From: CAYNFQ01 sp964396715
GTDB taxonomy: Bacteria; Patescibacteriota; Microgenomatia; Daviesbacterales; UBA10151
Length of the DNA stretch: 64,000 nt
Assembly: GCA_964396715.1 (NCBI GenBank)
Contig: CAYNFQ010000003.1
Span: 1-64,000, forward strand
Reading direction: 5' to 3'
Under the pieces are notes generated by a model that searched no databases, was not told the origin of the DNA, and worked only from the letters and a program-made list of their open reading frames with translations. Position 1 is the stretch's first letter, and the number at the start of each line of letters is the position of its first letter. Both the position numbers and the translations under genes were made by a program. Shown here piece by piece: positions 48,694 to 57,700 of this stretch.

Positions 48694-48756
48694 TTAATGC
48701 TCCACCCTACCTGTAAATCCTGAGGCTTCAATTATTTTGGCAGTGATTTGAGGATT
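48694..48756 (-). pseudogene. fusA 3'-end remnant
   Basis: Twenty codons plus the stop read NPQITAKIIEASGFTGRVEH, the end of EF-G (fusA ends PAQITQKIIEASGFTGRVEH at 49415). Over the last 14 codons seven differ, all synonymous; further upstream a few amino acids differ and then homology ends at the NYN stop codon. It has no start. It is the third case in this window of a housekeeping 3' end left on the far side of a cargo gene. Confidence 0.85.
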
Positions 48757-48760
48757 TAAT

Positions 48761-49303
48761 TTATTTTTTCGCTTTAATAAAGGGTAAGAAATCTTCTCTT
48801 TTCAAAAGTCTTGATTCTGAACAATTGGCTATCATAGCCAGAGATGGCTTATGAGAAAAACCAATATATTCCACAGTTTTACCTTTTTCCCTGGCTTTTT
48901 TAATTGCCGGCAAAAGATCTGTATCGGAAGAAACCAAAATAATGTGGTCACATAAATCTTCATAGGTGGCAACTAGCATATCTACGGCCATATTCACATC
49001 CACACCTTTTTCATGAAATTTACCATCAGATTTTAACAGATATCCAAGAGAGTATCTAAAACCGTTTTTCTTAAGATGGGCCAATAACTTTCGCTGATCT
49101 TTATACATTTTGAAAGAGCGTTTAGAACCATCTGTCCTGACTACTCCTACATAGTATATTGCTCCAACAATTTCCTTCTTACCAGACACCATTTTTGCAA
49201 AACCAGAGAAATTAAAGTTAAGTAAGTTGTGCAATTCTAAATCCTTCAACTTAAAGTAGAAATTACTACCATCAATAAGAATTACACAACGCTGTTTTTT
49301 CAT
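48761..49303 (-). CDS. NYN-domain (LabA-like) PIN-fold nuclease
   Basis: The product has VILIDGSNFYFKL (first Asp of the PIN-like site), EKGVDVNMAVDMLVATYED and ILVSSDTDLLPAIKKAREKG, the LabA/NYN metal-binding order. These proteins act on RNA in regulation or defence. Start ATG 49303 (MKKQRCVIL) is fixed by a TATAAT 7 nt upstream, because the upstream ATG at 49312 lies inside that box. It is a single-gene cassette between fusA and the fusA remnant. Confidence 0.85.
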   Translation of the reverse strand: MKKQRCVILIDGSNFYFKLKDLELHNLLNFNFSGFAKMVSGKKEIVGAIYYVGVVRTDGSKRSFKMYKDQRKLLAHLKKNGFRYSLGYLLKSDGKFHEKGVDVNMAVDMLVATYEDLCDHIILVSSDTDLLPAIKKAREKGKTVEYIGFSHKPSLAMIANCSESRLLKREDFLPFIKAKK

Positions 49304-49310
49304 AAAATCC

Positions 49311-49316
49311 ATTATA
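49311..49316 (-). promoter_or_regulatory. -10 box, leaderless NYN gene
   Basis: TATAAT lies 7 nt before the ATG at 49303, directly after the fusA terminator. Confidence 0.65.
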
Positions 49317-49329
49317 CAGCGTTTTGCTC

Positions 49330-49364
49330 AAAAAAATCCTGCGAAGACCTTTCGGTGTCGCAGG
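49330..49364 (-). terminator. fusA terminator
   Basis: A stem CCTGCGA/TCGCAGG with inner ACC/GGT pairing and a GAAA loop is followed on the minus strand by ATTTTTTT. Confidence 0.85.
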
Positions 49365-49414
49365 AGATTTAAGAATTATATATTAACACATTTATACGGA
49401 TTTTGTCAAAACTT

Positions 49415-51559
49415 TTAATGTTCAACTCTGCCTGTAAATCCTGAGGCTTCGATGATCTTTTGGGTAATTTGGGCTGGTACCGGCTCATAGTGATCTGCTT
49501 CCATATAATAGGTGGCTCTGCCTTGGGACATGGACCTGATAGCTGTTGCATAACCATGCATCTCAGCTAGTGGTACTAATGCTATGACTACCCTGGCATT
49601 GCCACGAGACTCAGAAGATAAAATCTGCGCCCGCTTTGCGGATAAATCACCAATAATCTCCCCCAAAAACTCCTCCGGTGTGGTCACCTCCACCTTCATG
49701 ATTGGTTCCAGTAAAATCATGTCCGCTTTTTTAGCAGCCTCTGAAAGTCCTAAAGAAGCGGCAATTTTAAAGGCTATTTCAGATGAATCTACATCATGAA
49801 AAGATCCGTCATAAACAGTCACCTTAATATCAGTCACCGGGAAACCTGCTAAAATTCCGGTGTCTTCTTTCTCAATCACACCTTTCTCAATTGGCGGAAT
49901 AAACTCTCTGGGAATTGCTCCGCCCACAATCTCTGAGACAAATTCCCTCCCTTGTCCGCGGGGCAAAGGCTCAATTCGGAGTAAACAGTGGCCATACTGT
50001 CCCCTGCCTCCGGTCTGACGGATATATTTACCTTCACCTTCTGCCATTTTTTGGATGGTTTCTTTATAAGCCACCTGGGGTTGTCCCACATTAGCCTCTA
50101 CCTTAAATTCTCTTTTCATCCTGTCTACCAGAATCTCCAGCTGCAGCTCACCCATGCCGGCAATAATAGTCTGCCCTGTTTCCGGATCTGATTTGACTCT
50201 GAAGGTGGGATCCTCTTCGGCTAATCTGTTTAAGGCATAACCCAGCTTTTCCTGATCACTCTTTGTTTTAGGCTCAATTGCTAAAGAAATCACCGGATCG
50301 GGAAAGGTGATTGATTCCAAAATAATCGGTGCAGTTTCATCACAAAGCGTATCTCCGGTGATGGTATCTTTTAATCCCACAGCAGCTACAATTTCTCCGG
50401 CAAATGCCTCATCAATTTCCTCCCGGTCGTTGGCATGCATTAACAAAAGTCTGCCTACCCGCTCTTTAATCTGTTTGGTGGAATTATAAACATAGGTACC
50501 ACTCTTTAATGTGCCAGAATATACCCGAATATAGGTTAATTTTCCTACGTGCGGATCCACCTGAATTTTAAAAGCTAAAGCAGAAAGCGGGGCTTGTGGG
50601 TCTGCTTTTCTGACCTCTTCTTGCTGGGTTTGGGGGCTAATGCCGGTTATTTCATTAATATCTTGGGGGGAAGGCAGATATTCCACCACTGAGTCAAGCA
50701 TCAATTGCACCCCTTTATTTCTTAAAGAAGATCCTGCCAAACATGGCACAATTTTATTATCAATGACCGCTTTTCTCAGGGCCTTTTTCAACTCCTCAAC
50801 AGAAATTTCTTGTCCTCCCAAATACTTCTCCATTAAGACATCATCTGTCCCGGCAATTTCCTCCACCAATTTCTCCCTATACTTTTCCACATCCTCTTTC
50901 ATTTCAGCCGGGATTTCCACTGCATTAAACTTAGCGCCGGTTTCATCACCTTCCCAGATATAGGCTTTTTTACTCAGCAAATCCACCACTCCGCTAAATT
51001 GGTTCTCCTTACCAATTGGCAAGTTATAGGCAAGAGCATTGGCTCCTAATCTGTCTCTGGCTGAGAGGATGGTACCATGAAAATCAGCTCCCACCACATC
51101 CATTTTGTTGGAAAAAGCAATTAAGGGCACTTTATATTTATTGGCCTGTCTCCAGACAGTTTCGGTCTGGGACTGCACGCCCGAGGATGAATCCAACACA
51201 ATCACTCCTCCGTCTAAAACCCTCAGTGATCTTTCCACCTCGGCTGTAAAATCAACATGACCGGGAGTATCAATCAAATTGATTCTCACTTCCTGATCTT
51301 TAAATAGATTATCATCTCGCCTGCATGTCCAAAAAGTGGTGATGGCTGCCGAAACAATAGTGATGCCACGCTCTCTTTCCTGCTCCATCCAGTCAGTGAC
51401 GGTGGTACCCTCATCAATATTGCCGATCTTATATGATCTGCCTGTATAAAACAGGATCCTTTCCGTGGTGGTGGTTTTCCCGGCATCAATATGGGCAATA
51501 ATGCCGATATTTCTGATTCTATCTAAGGGAAAATCTCTTTTGGTTTTAGTTACTGGCAT
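49415..51559 (-). CDS. fusA: Elongation factor G
   Basis: This 714-residue translocation GTPase has AHIDAGKTTTTERIL (G1), RERGITIVSAAITTFW, DTPGHVDFTAEVERSLRVLD (G3), NKMDVVGADF (G4) and domains II-V. The end is IIEASGFTGRVEH. It is normally behind rpsG; here five cargo genes intervene. Its 3' end occurs a second time behind the NYN gene. Confidence 0.98.
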   Translation of the reverse strand: MPVTKTKRDFPLDRIRNIGIIAHIDAGKTTTTERILFYTGRSYKIGNIDEGTTVTDWMEQERERGITIVSAAITTFWTCRRDDNLFKDQEVRINLIDTPGHVDFTAEVERSLRVLDGGVIVLDSSSGVQSQTETVWRQANKYKVPLIAFSNKMDVVGADFHGTILSARDRLGANALAYNLPIGKENQFSGVVDLLSKKAYIWEGDETGAKFNAVEIPAEMKEDVEKYREKLVEEIAGTDDVLMEKYLGGQEISVEELKKALRKAVIDNKIVPCLAGSSLRNKGVQLMLDSVVEYLPSPQDINEITGISPQTQQEEVRKADPQAPLSALAFKIQVDPHVGKLTYIRVYSGTLKSGTYVYNSTKQIKERVGRLLLMHANDREEIDEAFAGEIVAAVGLKDTITGDTLCDETAPIILESITFPDPVISLAIEPKTKSDQEKLGYALNRLAEEDPTFRVKSDPETGQTIIAGMGELQLEILVDRMKREFKVEANVGQPQVAYKETIQKMAEGEGKYIRQTGGRGQYGHCLLRIEPLPRGQGREFVSEIVGGAIPREFIPPIEKGVIEKEDTGILAGFPVTDIKVTVYDGSFHDVDSSEIAFKIAASLGLSEAAKKADMILLEPIMKVEVTTPEEFLGEIIGDLSAKRAQILSSESRGNARVVIALVPLAEMHGYATAIRSMSQGRATYYMEADHYEPVPAQITQKIIEASGFTGRVEH

Positions 51560-51577
51560 ATATTACAAACTCCTCCC

Positions 51578-51640
51578 AAATGTAGAATGTATAATGTAAA
51601 ATGTATAATTGTTTTTTCATTGTAAATTATACATTGTAAA
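51578..51640. repeat. Degenerate AATGTA/ATTGTAA repeats upstream of fusA
   Basis: Units of 7-8 bp of the AATGTAG/AATGTAA type fill the gap between the GreA-N-like gene and fusA, including an inverted part (AATTATACATT). Confidence 0.65.
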
Positions 51641-51643
51641 TTG

Positions 51644-51868
51644 TTAATTCTGACCTTCTAGGTCAGCTATTATCTTTTTCACCTGATTAATCTGTACCCT
51701 GATTGTTTCTGCATCCTCTATTGCCATGGTGTAGGCAGCATTTTCCGATAAATCACCTTCTTGGGCAGCCTGACCTTTTTTAATCAGGATTTCTGCCAGC
51801 TGTTTTTCCAGATCAGCCAGATTTTCTCTCCACATTTTCAATTTTTCCTGTCGTAACTTTTTGTCCAT
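51644..51868 (-). CDS. GreA/GreB N-terminal-domain-only protein
   Basis: This 74-residue coiled-coil protein has KKGQAAQEGDLSENAAYTMA, then IEDAETIRVQINQVKKIIADLE. This is the coiled-coil hairpin of Gre factors, whose acidic tip (DLSENAEYxxA) enters the RNA polymerase secondary channel. The FKBP-like C-terminal domain is missing (full GreA is about 158 residues). It may be a minimal channel-binding regulator. It lies before fusA and close to the rpoBC genes. Confidence 0.8.
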   Translation of the reverse strand: MDKKLRQEKLKMWRENLADLEKQLAEILIKKGQAAQEGDLSENAAYTMAIEDAETIRVQINQVKKIIADLEGQN

Positions 51869-51888
51869 TGTTGTAATTGTACCCCAAT

Positions 51889-51920
51889 TAAAAAGAAAGC
51901 CCCCTCAAACTTCAGGAGGC
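51889..51920 (-). terminator. Rho-independent terminator
   Basis: GCCTCC pairs with GGGGGC around loop TGAAGTTTGA, followed by TTTCTTTTT. It closes the cargo transcript ending at 51954. Confidence 0.75.
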
Positions 51921-51953
51921 CATTGTTAATATTAAAGATTTTGATCCTAAAAG

Positions 51954-52493
51954 TCAAATGTTAGCTAACTGATAAACCCAGCCTGGTTGCCATTTAAAGG
52001 GGACTGTTACTAATTCTTTGAGAGATTTTCCATTTATCCAGTGCTCCAATCCATATTGAGTAGCTCTATGCCCAATTATTAATACACTTATGCTACGACC
52101 GTGATATAAATGTAGGTAATCTAAAAAACTTTTCATTCTTTTTAAACAATCCTCATATGATTCCCCATTTGGAAAAGGGATAGATATATGCTTCACTTTA
52201 ACTGGATCAACTTCATCTGATGGATATTGAGTTAAATCCCCATAATCACATTCTCTTAATCTTTTGTCTTTAATAATTGGAATTTTGTTTCCAAAAGCAA
52301 TCTCTGCAGTTTTATATGATCTTTGTAAATCAGAAACAAAGATTACATCAAATTCTTGATCTTTGTATCTTCCACCAAGCTCTTTTGCTTGTTGTTCACC
52401 AAGTGGTGAAAGTGCTACATCAAAATGTCCAGAAAAAAGATGTTTCTCATTATCAAAACTTGTGGCATGAGCTTCAAAAATTATGATCACCAT
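51954..52493 (-). CDS. Histidine-phosphatase-superfamily protein with altered RHG motif
   Basis: This 179-residue protein shows the phosphoglycerate-mutase-like fold (FDVALSPLGEQQAKELGGRY; IFVSDLQRSYKTAEIAF; IPFPNGESYEDCLKRM; VLIIGHRATQYGLEHW). The N-terminal RHG(E/Q)T motif is FEAHATSFDN: the catalytic His is kept but Arg is Ala and Gly is Ala. The second His (GHRAT) is kept. Activity may be altered. It is cargo behind the toxin-antitoxin pair between rpsG and fusA. Confidence 0.8.
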   Translation of the reverse strand: MVIIIFEAHATSFDNEKHLFSGHFDVALSPLGEQQAKELGGRYKDQEFDVIFVSDLQRSYKTAEIAFGNKIPIIKDKRLRECDYGDLTQYPSDEVDPVKVKHISIPFPNGESYEDCLKRMKSFLDYLHLYHGRSISVLIIGHRATQYGLEHWINGKSLKELVTVPFKWQPGWVYQLANI

Positions 52494-52497
52494 GAGG

Positions 52498-52962
52498 TTA
52501 TCTAGCAGAACTTTCTTCTACTGTCACTGTCACTTCTAGAGGTATTTCTGCAACTATCTTGAGTAGTTTTTGTCCTTCTTCTTTAATACTTACTTGAAAA
52601 ATATAGTCTCCACTACCTTGTACTTTAATTCCTGAAATTTTAACTCTAGTTCTCATTCTTTTTGTACCTGCTGGAATGACTATTTCTTTAATATCTTTAT
52701 TAATTTCTTCTCCTTTATGATTAATTAGTGCTAGTTCTTGTTCAAACTTTACTTCTTCCTCTTTTTTATTATCTCTAGTATAGAAACTTACCATTTCATA
52801 GTTTATTGGTACTATAGCTTCTAGTTTTTGATCCTTATTTTGAATATTTGTTGGCTTAAGATTAACTTGTAATGCTTCTAGGACATTAACAATACTTAAA
52901 TTGTTATCATCCTGGTTAATTATGCTTTCTTTACATAGTACAGACCAAATATGCTTAATCAT
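52498..52962 (-). CDS. DUF6941-like hypothetical protein
   Basis: Start MIKHIWSVLCKES overlaps the antitoxin-like stop (ATGA), so I use 52962, not the frame 12 bp longer. The opening ('..IWSVLCE.SIID...NNLSL..VLE.L'), the central beta strands and the closing ITVTVEES-like strand resemble DUF6941, a family of unknown role. It is translationally coupled to the upstream gene. Confidence 0.55.
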   Translation of the reverse strand: MIKHIWSVLCKESIINQDDNNLSIVNVLEALQVNLKPTNIQNKDQKLEAIVPINYEMVSFYTRDNKKEEEVKFEQELALINHKGEEINKDIKEIVIPAGTKRMRTRVKISGIKVQGSGDYIFQVSIKEEGQKLLKIVAEIPLEVTVTVEESSAR

Positions 52963-53378
52963 GCTATTACCCATCTTATGTCACTATAATCTTCACCAGG
53001 TGGATATTGAACCGAAATCTTGCTAACTGGTAATTCTCCCATTTGTTTTAATTCCTCGCTGCTTGCAGAGAATGCGTGGGTTTCAAAATAGTGGTGCTGC
53101 ATAGATAAACTACTTTCAGGAGAAGTAATTATTTTATGAATATTATCTAATTCGTACTGAGAAAAATTAGAAAATTCACCTTCTCTCAATCGCTTTATGT
53201 CTTTTAAACTTAAACTAAGCTTCTCTGCTAATTCTTTATCACTATCATTGTTAGCGTCAATTAATTCTTGTAGTTTAATAGATATATCGAGCGCACGGTC
53301 AGCTCTTTCAAATCTTTCTTTAAATTCTTTATCTTTAAGCTGTTTTTCCAAATCTCTATCGAAACTACCTTTTGACAT
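52959..53378 (-). CDS. HigA/XRE-type antitoxin-like protein
   Basis: This 139-residue protein has a charged N-terminal helix and a helix-turn-helix (NDSDKELAEKLSLSLKDIKRL, about 43-65), then a C-terminal domain ending GEDYSDIRWVIA. It overlaps the toxin gene by 14 bp, the typical order for HigBA (toxin first). It probably binds the toxin and the shared promoter. Confidence 0.75.
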   Translation of the reverse strand: MSKGSFDRDLEKQLKDKEFKERFERADRALDISIKLQELIDANNDSDKELAEKLSLSLKDIKRLREGEFSNFSQYELDNIHKIITSPESSLSMQHHYFETHAFSASSEELKQMGELPVSKISVQYPPGEDYSDIRWVIA

Positions 53379-53730
53379 ATTTCCTTCTTTCTTTAAATGC
53401 CTTTAGCAATTTTTTAGCATATTTTAAATCATCCTTACGTAATTTATTATACTGTTTCCTAATTCCTCCAAGCAACCATATATCTCTCTTTTCTCCAAAA
53501 GTCCAAAAAACTCTTACGATATCTCTATCATATCTAGCTCGAATTGCGTATAAATCATCATCTATATGTTCTGTCAAAGCTTTTCCATGATTAGATCTAT
53601 TCCGAACTCTATTTATTTTAACCTTAAGTTGAGCAACAAGATCTGGATGAATTTTTTCAAGCTCATCTAGAAAATATTTTACCTCTTGTTTTCCATTCTC
53701 GTCTGTTTCGTACTCGATTTTAAATTCCAT
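53365..53730 (-). CDS. HigB/RelE-family (Gp49-like) toxin
   Basis: This 121-residue protein has LDELEKIHPDLVAQLKVKIN, HIDDDLYAIRARYDRDIVRV and FWTFGEKRDIWLLGGIRKQY, then a basic tail. This is the phage-derived Gp49/HigB type of ribosome-dependent mRNase. It leads the cargo operon behind rpsG, with a TATACT -10 at 53747-53752. I find no rpsG remnant near it. Confidence 0.8.
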   Translation of the reverse strand: MEFKIEYETDENGKQEVKYFLDELEKIHPDLVAQLKVKINRVRNRSNHGKALTEHIDDDLYAIRARYDRDIVRVFWTFGEKRDIWLLGGIRKQYNKLRKDDLKYAKKLLKAFKERRKYVKR

Positions 53731-53808
53731 TCCATTGATAGTCCTTAGTATAAATTCTAAAGTATCTGTATTTTATCACAACAACAGATAAAAAGATGGG
53801 GGTTGACT

Positions 53809-54285
53809 CTACCATCTAAAATGGGCGAAGGCACGGTTTGCATTTGCTGCTTTTTGCATGTCATCACGCTTCTTTATAGCTGCACCTGTACCATTGGCTG
53901 TATCTATTAACTCAGCTGCTAATTTTTGGGCAAAAGAGTGAAACTGGGAATTTGATCTCATCTTTGCAGCAGCAATTATCCATCTGATGGATAAAGCTTC
54001 TTTCCGATCTCCCCTTACCTCCACCGGAACCTGGTATGATGCTCCTCCCACCCTTCTTGGCCGAACCTCCATTTTGGGGGAAACGCTTTGGATAGCTTTT
54101 TCAAAAACAGACAGCGGATCTTGCTTTGTCTGCTCTTTTATGACCTCAAGCGCCTTGTAAACCAACTTTTGAGCCGTGCTTTTTTTACCGTCACTCATGA
54201 TTTTATTGATAAAACGGGTGAGTAACCTTGATCCATAAATTGGATCCAGCGGGAGCAATCTGTCAATAGCTTTTCTGCTTCTCAT
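53809..54285 (-). CDS. rpsG: Ribosomal protein S7
   Basis: This 158-residue 16S rRNA binder has LDPIYGSRLLTRFINKIMSD, SVSPKMEVRPRRVGGASYQV and KKRDDMQKAANANRAFAHFRW. It follows rpsL by 3 bp in the str order, then fusA is displaced by 2.2 kb of cargo. Confidence 0.97.
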   Translation of the reverse strand: MRSRKAIDRLLPLDPIYGSRLLTRFINKIMSDGKKSTAQKLVYKALEVIKEQTKQDPLSVFEKAIQSVSPKMEVRPRRVGGASYQVPVEVRGDRKEALSIRWIIAAAKMRSNSQFHSFAQKLAAELIDTANGTGAAIKKRDDMQKAANANRAFAHFRW

Positions 54286-54288
54286 AAG

Positions 54289-54771
54289 TTAGGCTGCTCC
54301 CCCTGCAGGTGCTGCTGGTGCGGCAGGTACAGTAGCAGGCGCTGTTCTTGGAACAGGACCTGCTCCTCCTGCTTTAGCACCATATTTTGATCGTCCCTGT
54401 TTTCTGCCTGCCACTCCAGCCAGATCAAGTTTGCCTCTGACTAAATGATACTTCACACCTGGTAAATCTTTGACCCTGCCGCCCCGGACCAAAACAATCC
54501 CGTGCTCGGCCAGCGAGTGTCCCTCGCCCTGTATATATGCTGTCACCTCGGCCCTGTTGGAGAGCCTGACCCTGGCTACCTTTCTCAGTGCTGAATTCGG
54601 CTTTTTGGGAGTCATCGTTTTAACCAGCGTCACCACCCCCCGCTTTTGCGGGCTGAAATCCTGGGTATATCTTCTATCCTTGGCATTAAAAGAACGCCTT
54701 AAGGCAGTCGCCTTAATTTTTTTCACTATCTTTTTTCTGCCATGTCTGACCAGTTGGTTAATTGTAGGCAT
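54289..54771 (-). CDS. rpsL: Ribosomal protein S12 with Ala/Pro tail
   Basis: This decoding-centre protein has TPKKPNSALRKVARVRLSN and GEGHSLAEHGIVLVRGGRVK. The residue aligned with K42 of Escherichia is part of QKRGV (usual QKRGVC). The roughly 30-residue C-terminal tail (GGAGPVPRTAPATVPAAPAA) is extra. It starts 5 bp after rpoC. Confidence 0.97.
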   Translation of the reverse strand: MPTINQLVRHGRKKIVKKIKATALRRSFNAKDRRYTQDFSPQKRGVVTLVKTMTPKKPNSALRKVARVRLSNRAEVTAYIQGEGHSLAEHGIVLVRGGRVKDLPGVKYHLVRGKLDLAGVAGRKQGRSKYGAKAGGAGPVPRTAPATVPAAPAAPAGGAA

Positions 54772-54776
54772 TACGA

Positions 54777-57700
54777 TTATCCTTCTACTCTTGCTCTCTC
54801 CTCAGAAGTGGGGATCAGCCTGCCAATTATAACATTTTCCTTAAGTCCGATCAGCTTATCCACTTTGCCGGAAATTGCGGCATCGGAAAGAATTGAGGTT
54901 GTTTCCTGGAACGAAGCAGCGGATAAGAAGCTTTCTGTCTGCAAGGACGAGCGGGTTATTCCCAAAATTATCACCTCTGCTGTGGCCGGTTCGCCGCCAC
55001 TAGCCAGCACCCTTTTATTTTCTTCTTCAAATCTGAGCTGGTCAATAATCTCTCCGGGTAAAAGATTGGTATCACCCTGGGATGCCACCCTGACCTTATC
55101 AGACATTTTTCTGACAATTACCTCAAAATGCTTTTCGTTAATCGGCACACCCTGAGATTCATAAACCGCGCGAACCGCATCCACAATATATCTTTGGGCA
55201 GCCCTAAGTCCCTGAACCCTTAAAATTTCTTTGACGTCAATGTGCCCTGAGGCCAACACAGTACCTGCATCAATTAACTGCCCCTCTTCCACCAAAAGCT
55301 GGGCTGAAACAGGGATAATATACTCTCTTTCTTCGTGTGGTTTTTGGGTAGTCCGAACTCTGACTCTGGTACCTAATTCTCCTGCCAAAACAGCAACTTT
55401 TCCGGCAATCTCAGACATCGGGGCAACAATCTTAGGTGTCCTTGTTTCAAAAAGTTCCTCAACCCTGGGCAGACCCTGGGTAATATCCAGACCGACAATT
55501 CCTCCTGTATGGAATGTACGCATAGTCAGTTGGGTTCCAGGCTCACCAATAGCCTGGGCTGCCACCACCCCAACAGGCGTACCGATTTTCACCAAGTTTC
55601 TGGTGGTTAAATCAAATCCGTAACATGTTCTGCAGATGCCAAATTTTGCCTCACAGGTTAAAGGTGATCTGGCAGAAACTTTTAAAACAGCGCTTTTAAG
55701 AAGCTCCTGCACGATATCTTCTGTCACAATAGTGCCTGCTTTAACTAAAACTTTTCGCCCTTTTGGCTCCAGCACATTATCCAAAACCATCCTGCCCAGC
55801 AGCTTTTCTCTGGCTGAGGAGAAATTAGCCTTGGAAATATCATAATCTAATCCTGTCTTTGTCCCGCAATCTTCCATTCTGATGATGACATCATGAGCCA
55901 CATCCACCAGTCTCCTGGTCAAATACCCCGCATCAGCAGTTTTTAAGGCTTTATCCGCCACCCCTTTTCTGGCACCCCGGGCTGAGGTAAAGTATTCAAA
56001 TACCGAAAGACCCTGCCTGTAGTTGGATTTGGTGGGCAGTTCCACAATTTTTCCGGTCGGGTCTGTGGATAAACCTCGCATGGCAGATAACTGTTTGGCC
56101 TGGTCCCGCGACCCTCTGGCTCCCGCCTCAACCATCATCCTGATCGGGTTATCAGCTCCCATATAATCCCAGGTGGCGTTTGCCAAATCCTCGGTTGTTT
56201 TAATCCAAACCATTTGCCCAAGCTGGGCTTTTTCCTGCGGAGTGATCAAACCTTTGACAACGTTCCTTTCAATCTTGCCAATTTCCGCTTCAGCCAAATC
56301 CAGATACTTTTGTTTATCCTCGACAATTTTGGCATCAAAGATGGAGATTGATATACCCGCAATCGTTGCGGCGTAAAAACCCACTGATTTGATCTTATCA
56401 ATAATCTCCACCACCTCATCCTTGCCCAAAGTTTCCATGGCCCCAAGGATGATGTCACGGATGGTTAATCCCTTCACCACCGTGTTGAGAAATCTCATGT
56501 GCTCTGGTATTGCCTGGTTGAAAAAAATCCTGCCTACTGATGTTTCTAAAACTTCCCCATTGATTTTAACCTTAATCTTCTGCTGAACATGCAGTTTACC
56601 CAATTGATAAGCCCTGATTGCATCTTCTTCGCAAGCAAATAATTTTATTTCATTTTTTGCCTCTGTTTGGGAAATAAGAGTTAAATAATAGCAACCCAAA
56701 GCCATTTCTCTGTTGGGAACGGTGATGGGTTGGGCGTTTGCCGGGCTGAAAATATTTTCCTTGGCCATCATCAAACTTTTTGCTTCTGCCTGCGCTTTGG
56801 CAGACAGCGGAACATGAACTGCCATCTGGTCTCCGTCAAAATCGGCATTGAACCCCGCGCAAATGCAGGGGTGGATTTGGATGGCATTACCATCAACCAG
56901 CACCGGATAAAAAGCCTGAATACCTAAGCGGTGTAAAGTTGGGGCGCGGTTTATTAAAATCGGATGCCCTTCAATAATCTCATCCAAAATATCCCAAACC
57001 TCAGGGGGCCGAAGTTCCAATACATTCTTTGCCCCCTTAACATTGGCTGACATGCCTCTGGCAATCATTTCCCGCAAAACAAAAGGTTTGAACATCTCCA
57101 GAGCCATCTCTTTTGGCAATCCTACCTGATCCAACCTCAATTTTGGGCCAACCACAATCACCGATCTGCCCGAATAATCTACCCTTTTACCCAACAGGTT
57201 CTGCCGAAACCTACCCTGTTTGCCTCTCAACATATCGGAAAGGGAACGCAGGATATGGGCTGTCACCGGTCCACCCCGTCTGGAGGTTCGGGACGATGCA
57301 TCAATCAGGGAGTCAACAGCTTCCTGAAGCATTCTCTTTTCATTGCGCAAAATTATCTCCGGCGCTCCCAGGTTGATCAGTCTGTTTAAACGGTTATTTC
57401 TGTTGATGACTCGTCTGTAAAGATCGTTTAGATCGGAAGTGGCAAATCTGCCTCCGGGCAGCTGAACCATGGGTCTTAAATCCGGAGGCAACACCGGTAA
57501 AACCCGCAAAATCAACCACTCCGGCAAAATTGATGCAGACCTCATCCCTTCCACAATCCGTAGTCTCTTGGTTGCCTTGATGTGTCTTTGTCCGCTGGAT
57601 TTTCTGACTTCTTCCCTAAGGTTCGCCGACAGCTTATCCAAATCCAACTTTTGCAAAACCTCCAGTATTGCCTCAGCTCCCATCCCCAGGGTGGCAAAAT

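Noticed and set aside
52959..52961. TGA recoded as glycine, as in some Patescibacteria
   Set aside because: TGA ends several genes at sensible points (e.g. the antitoxin overlap ATGA), and no gene needs read-through.
51560..53808. A fourth housekeeping remnant (rpsG 3' end) beyond the higBA cargo
   Set aside because: I searched for the AHFRW coding end between 51560 and 53800 and found none.
54742..55623. Long plus-strand frames opposite rpoC
   Set aside because: These are shadows of a conserved gene with no ribosome-binding site or family similarity.
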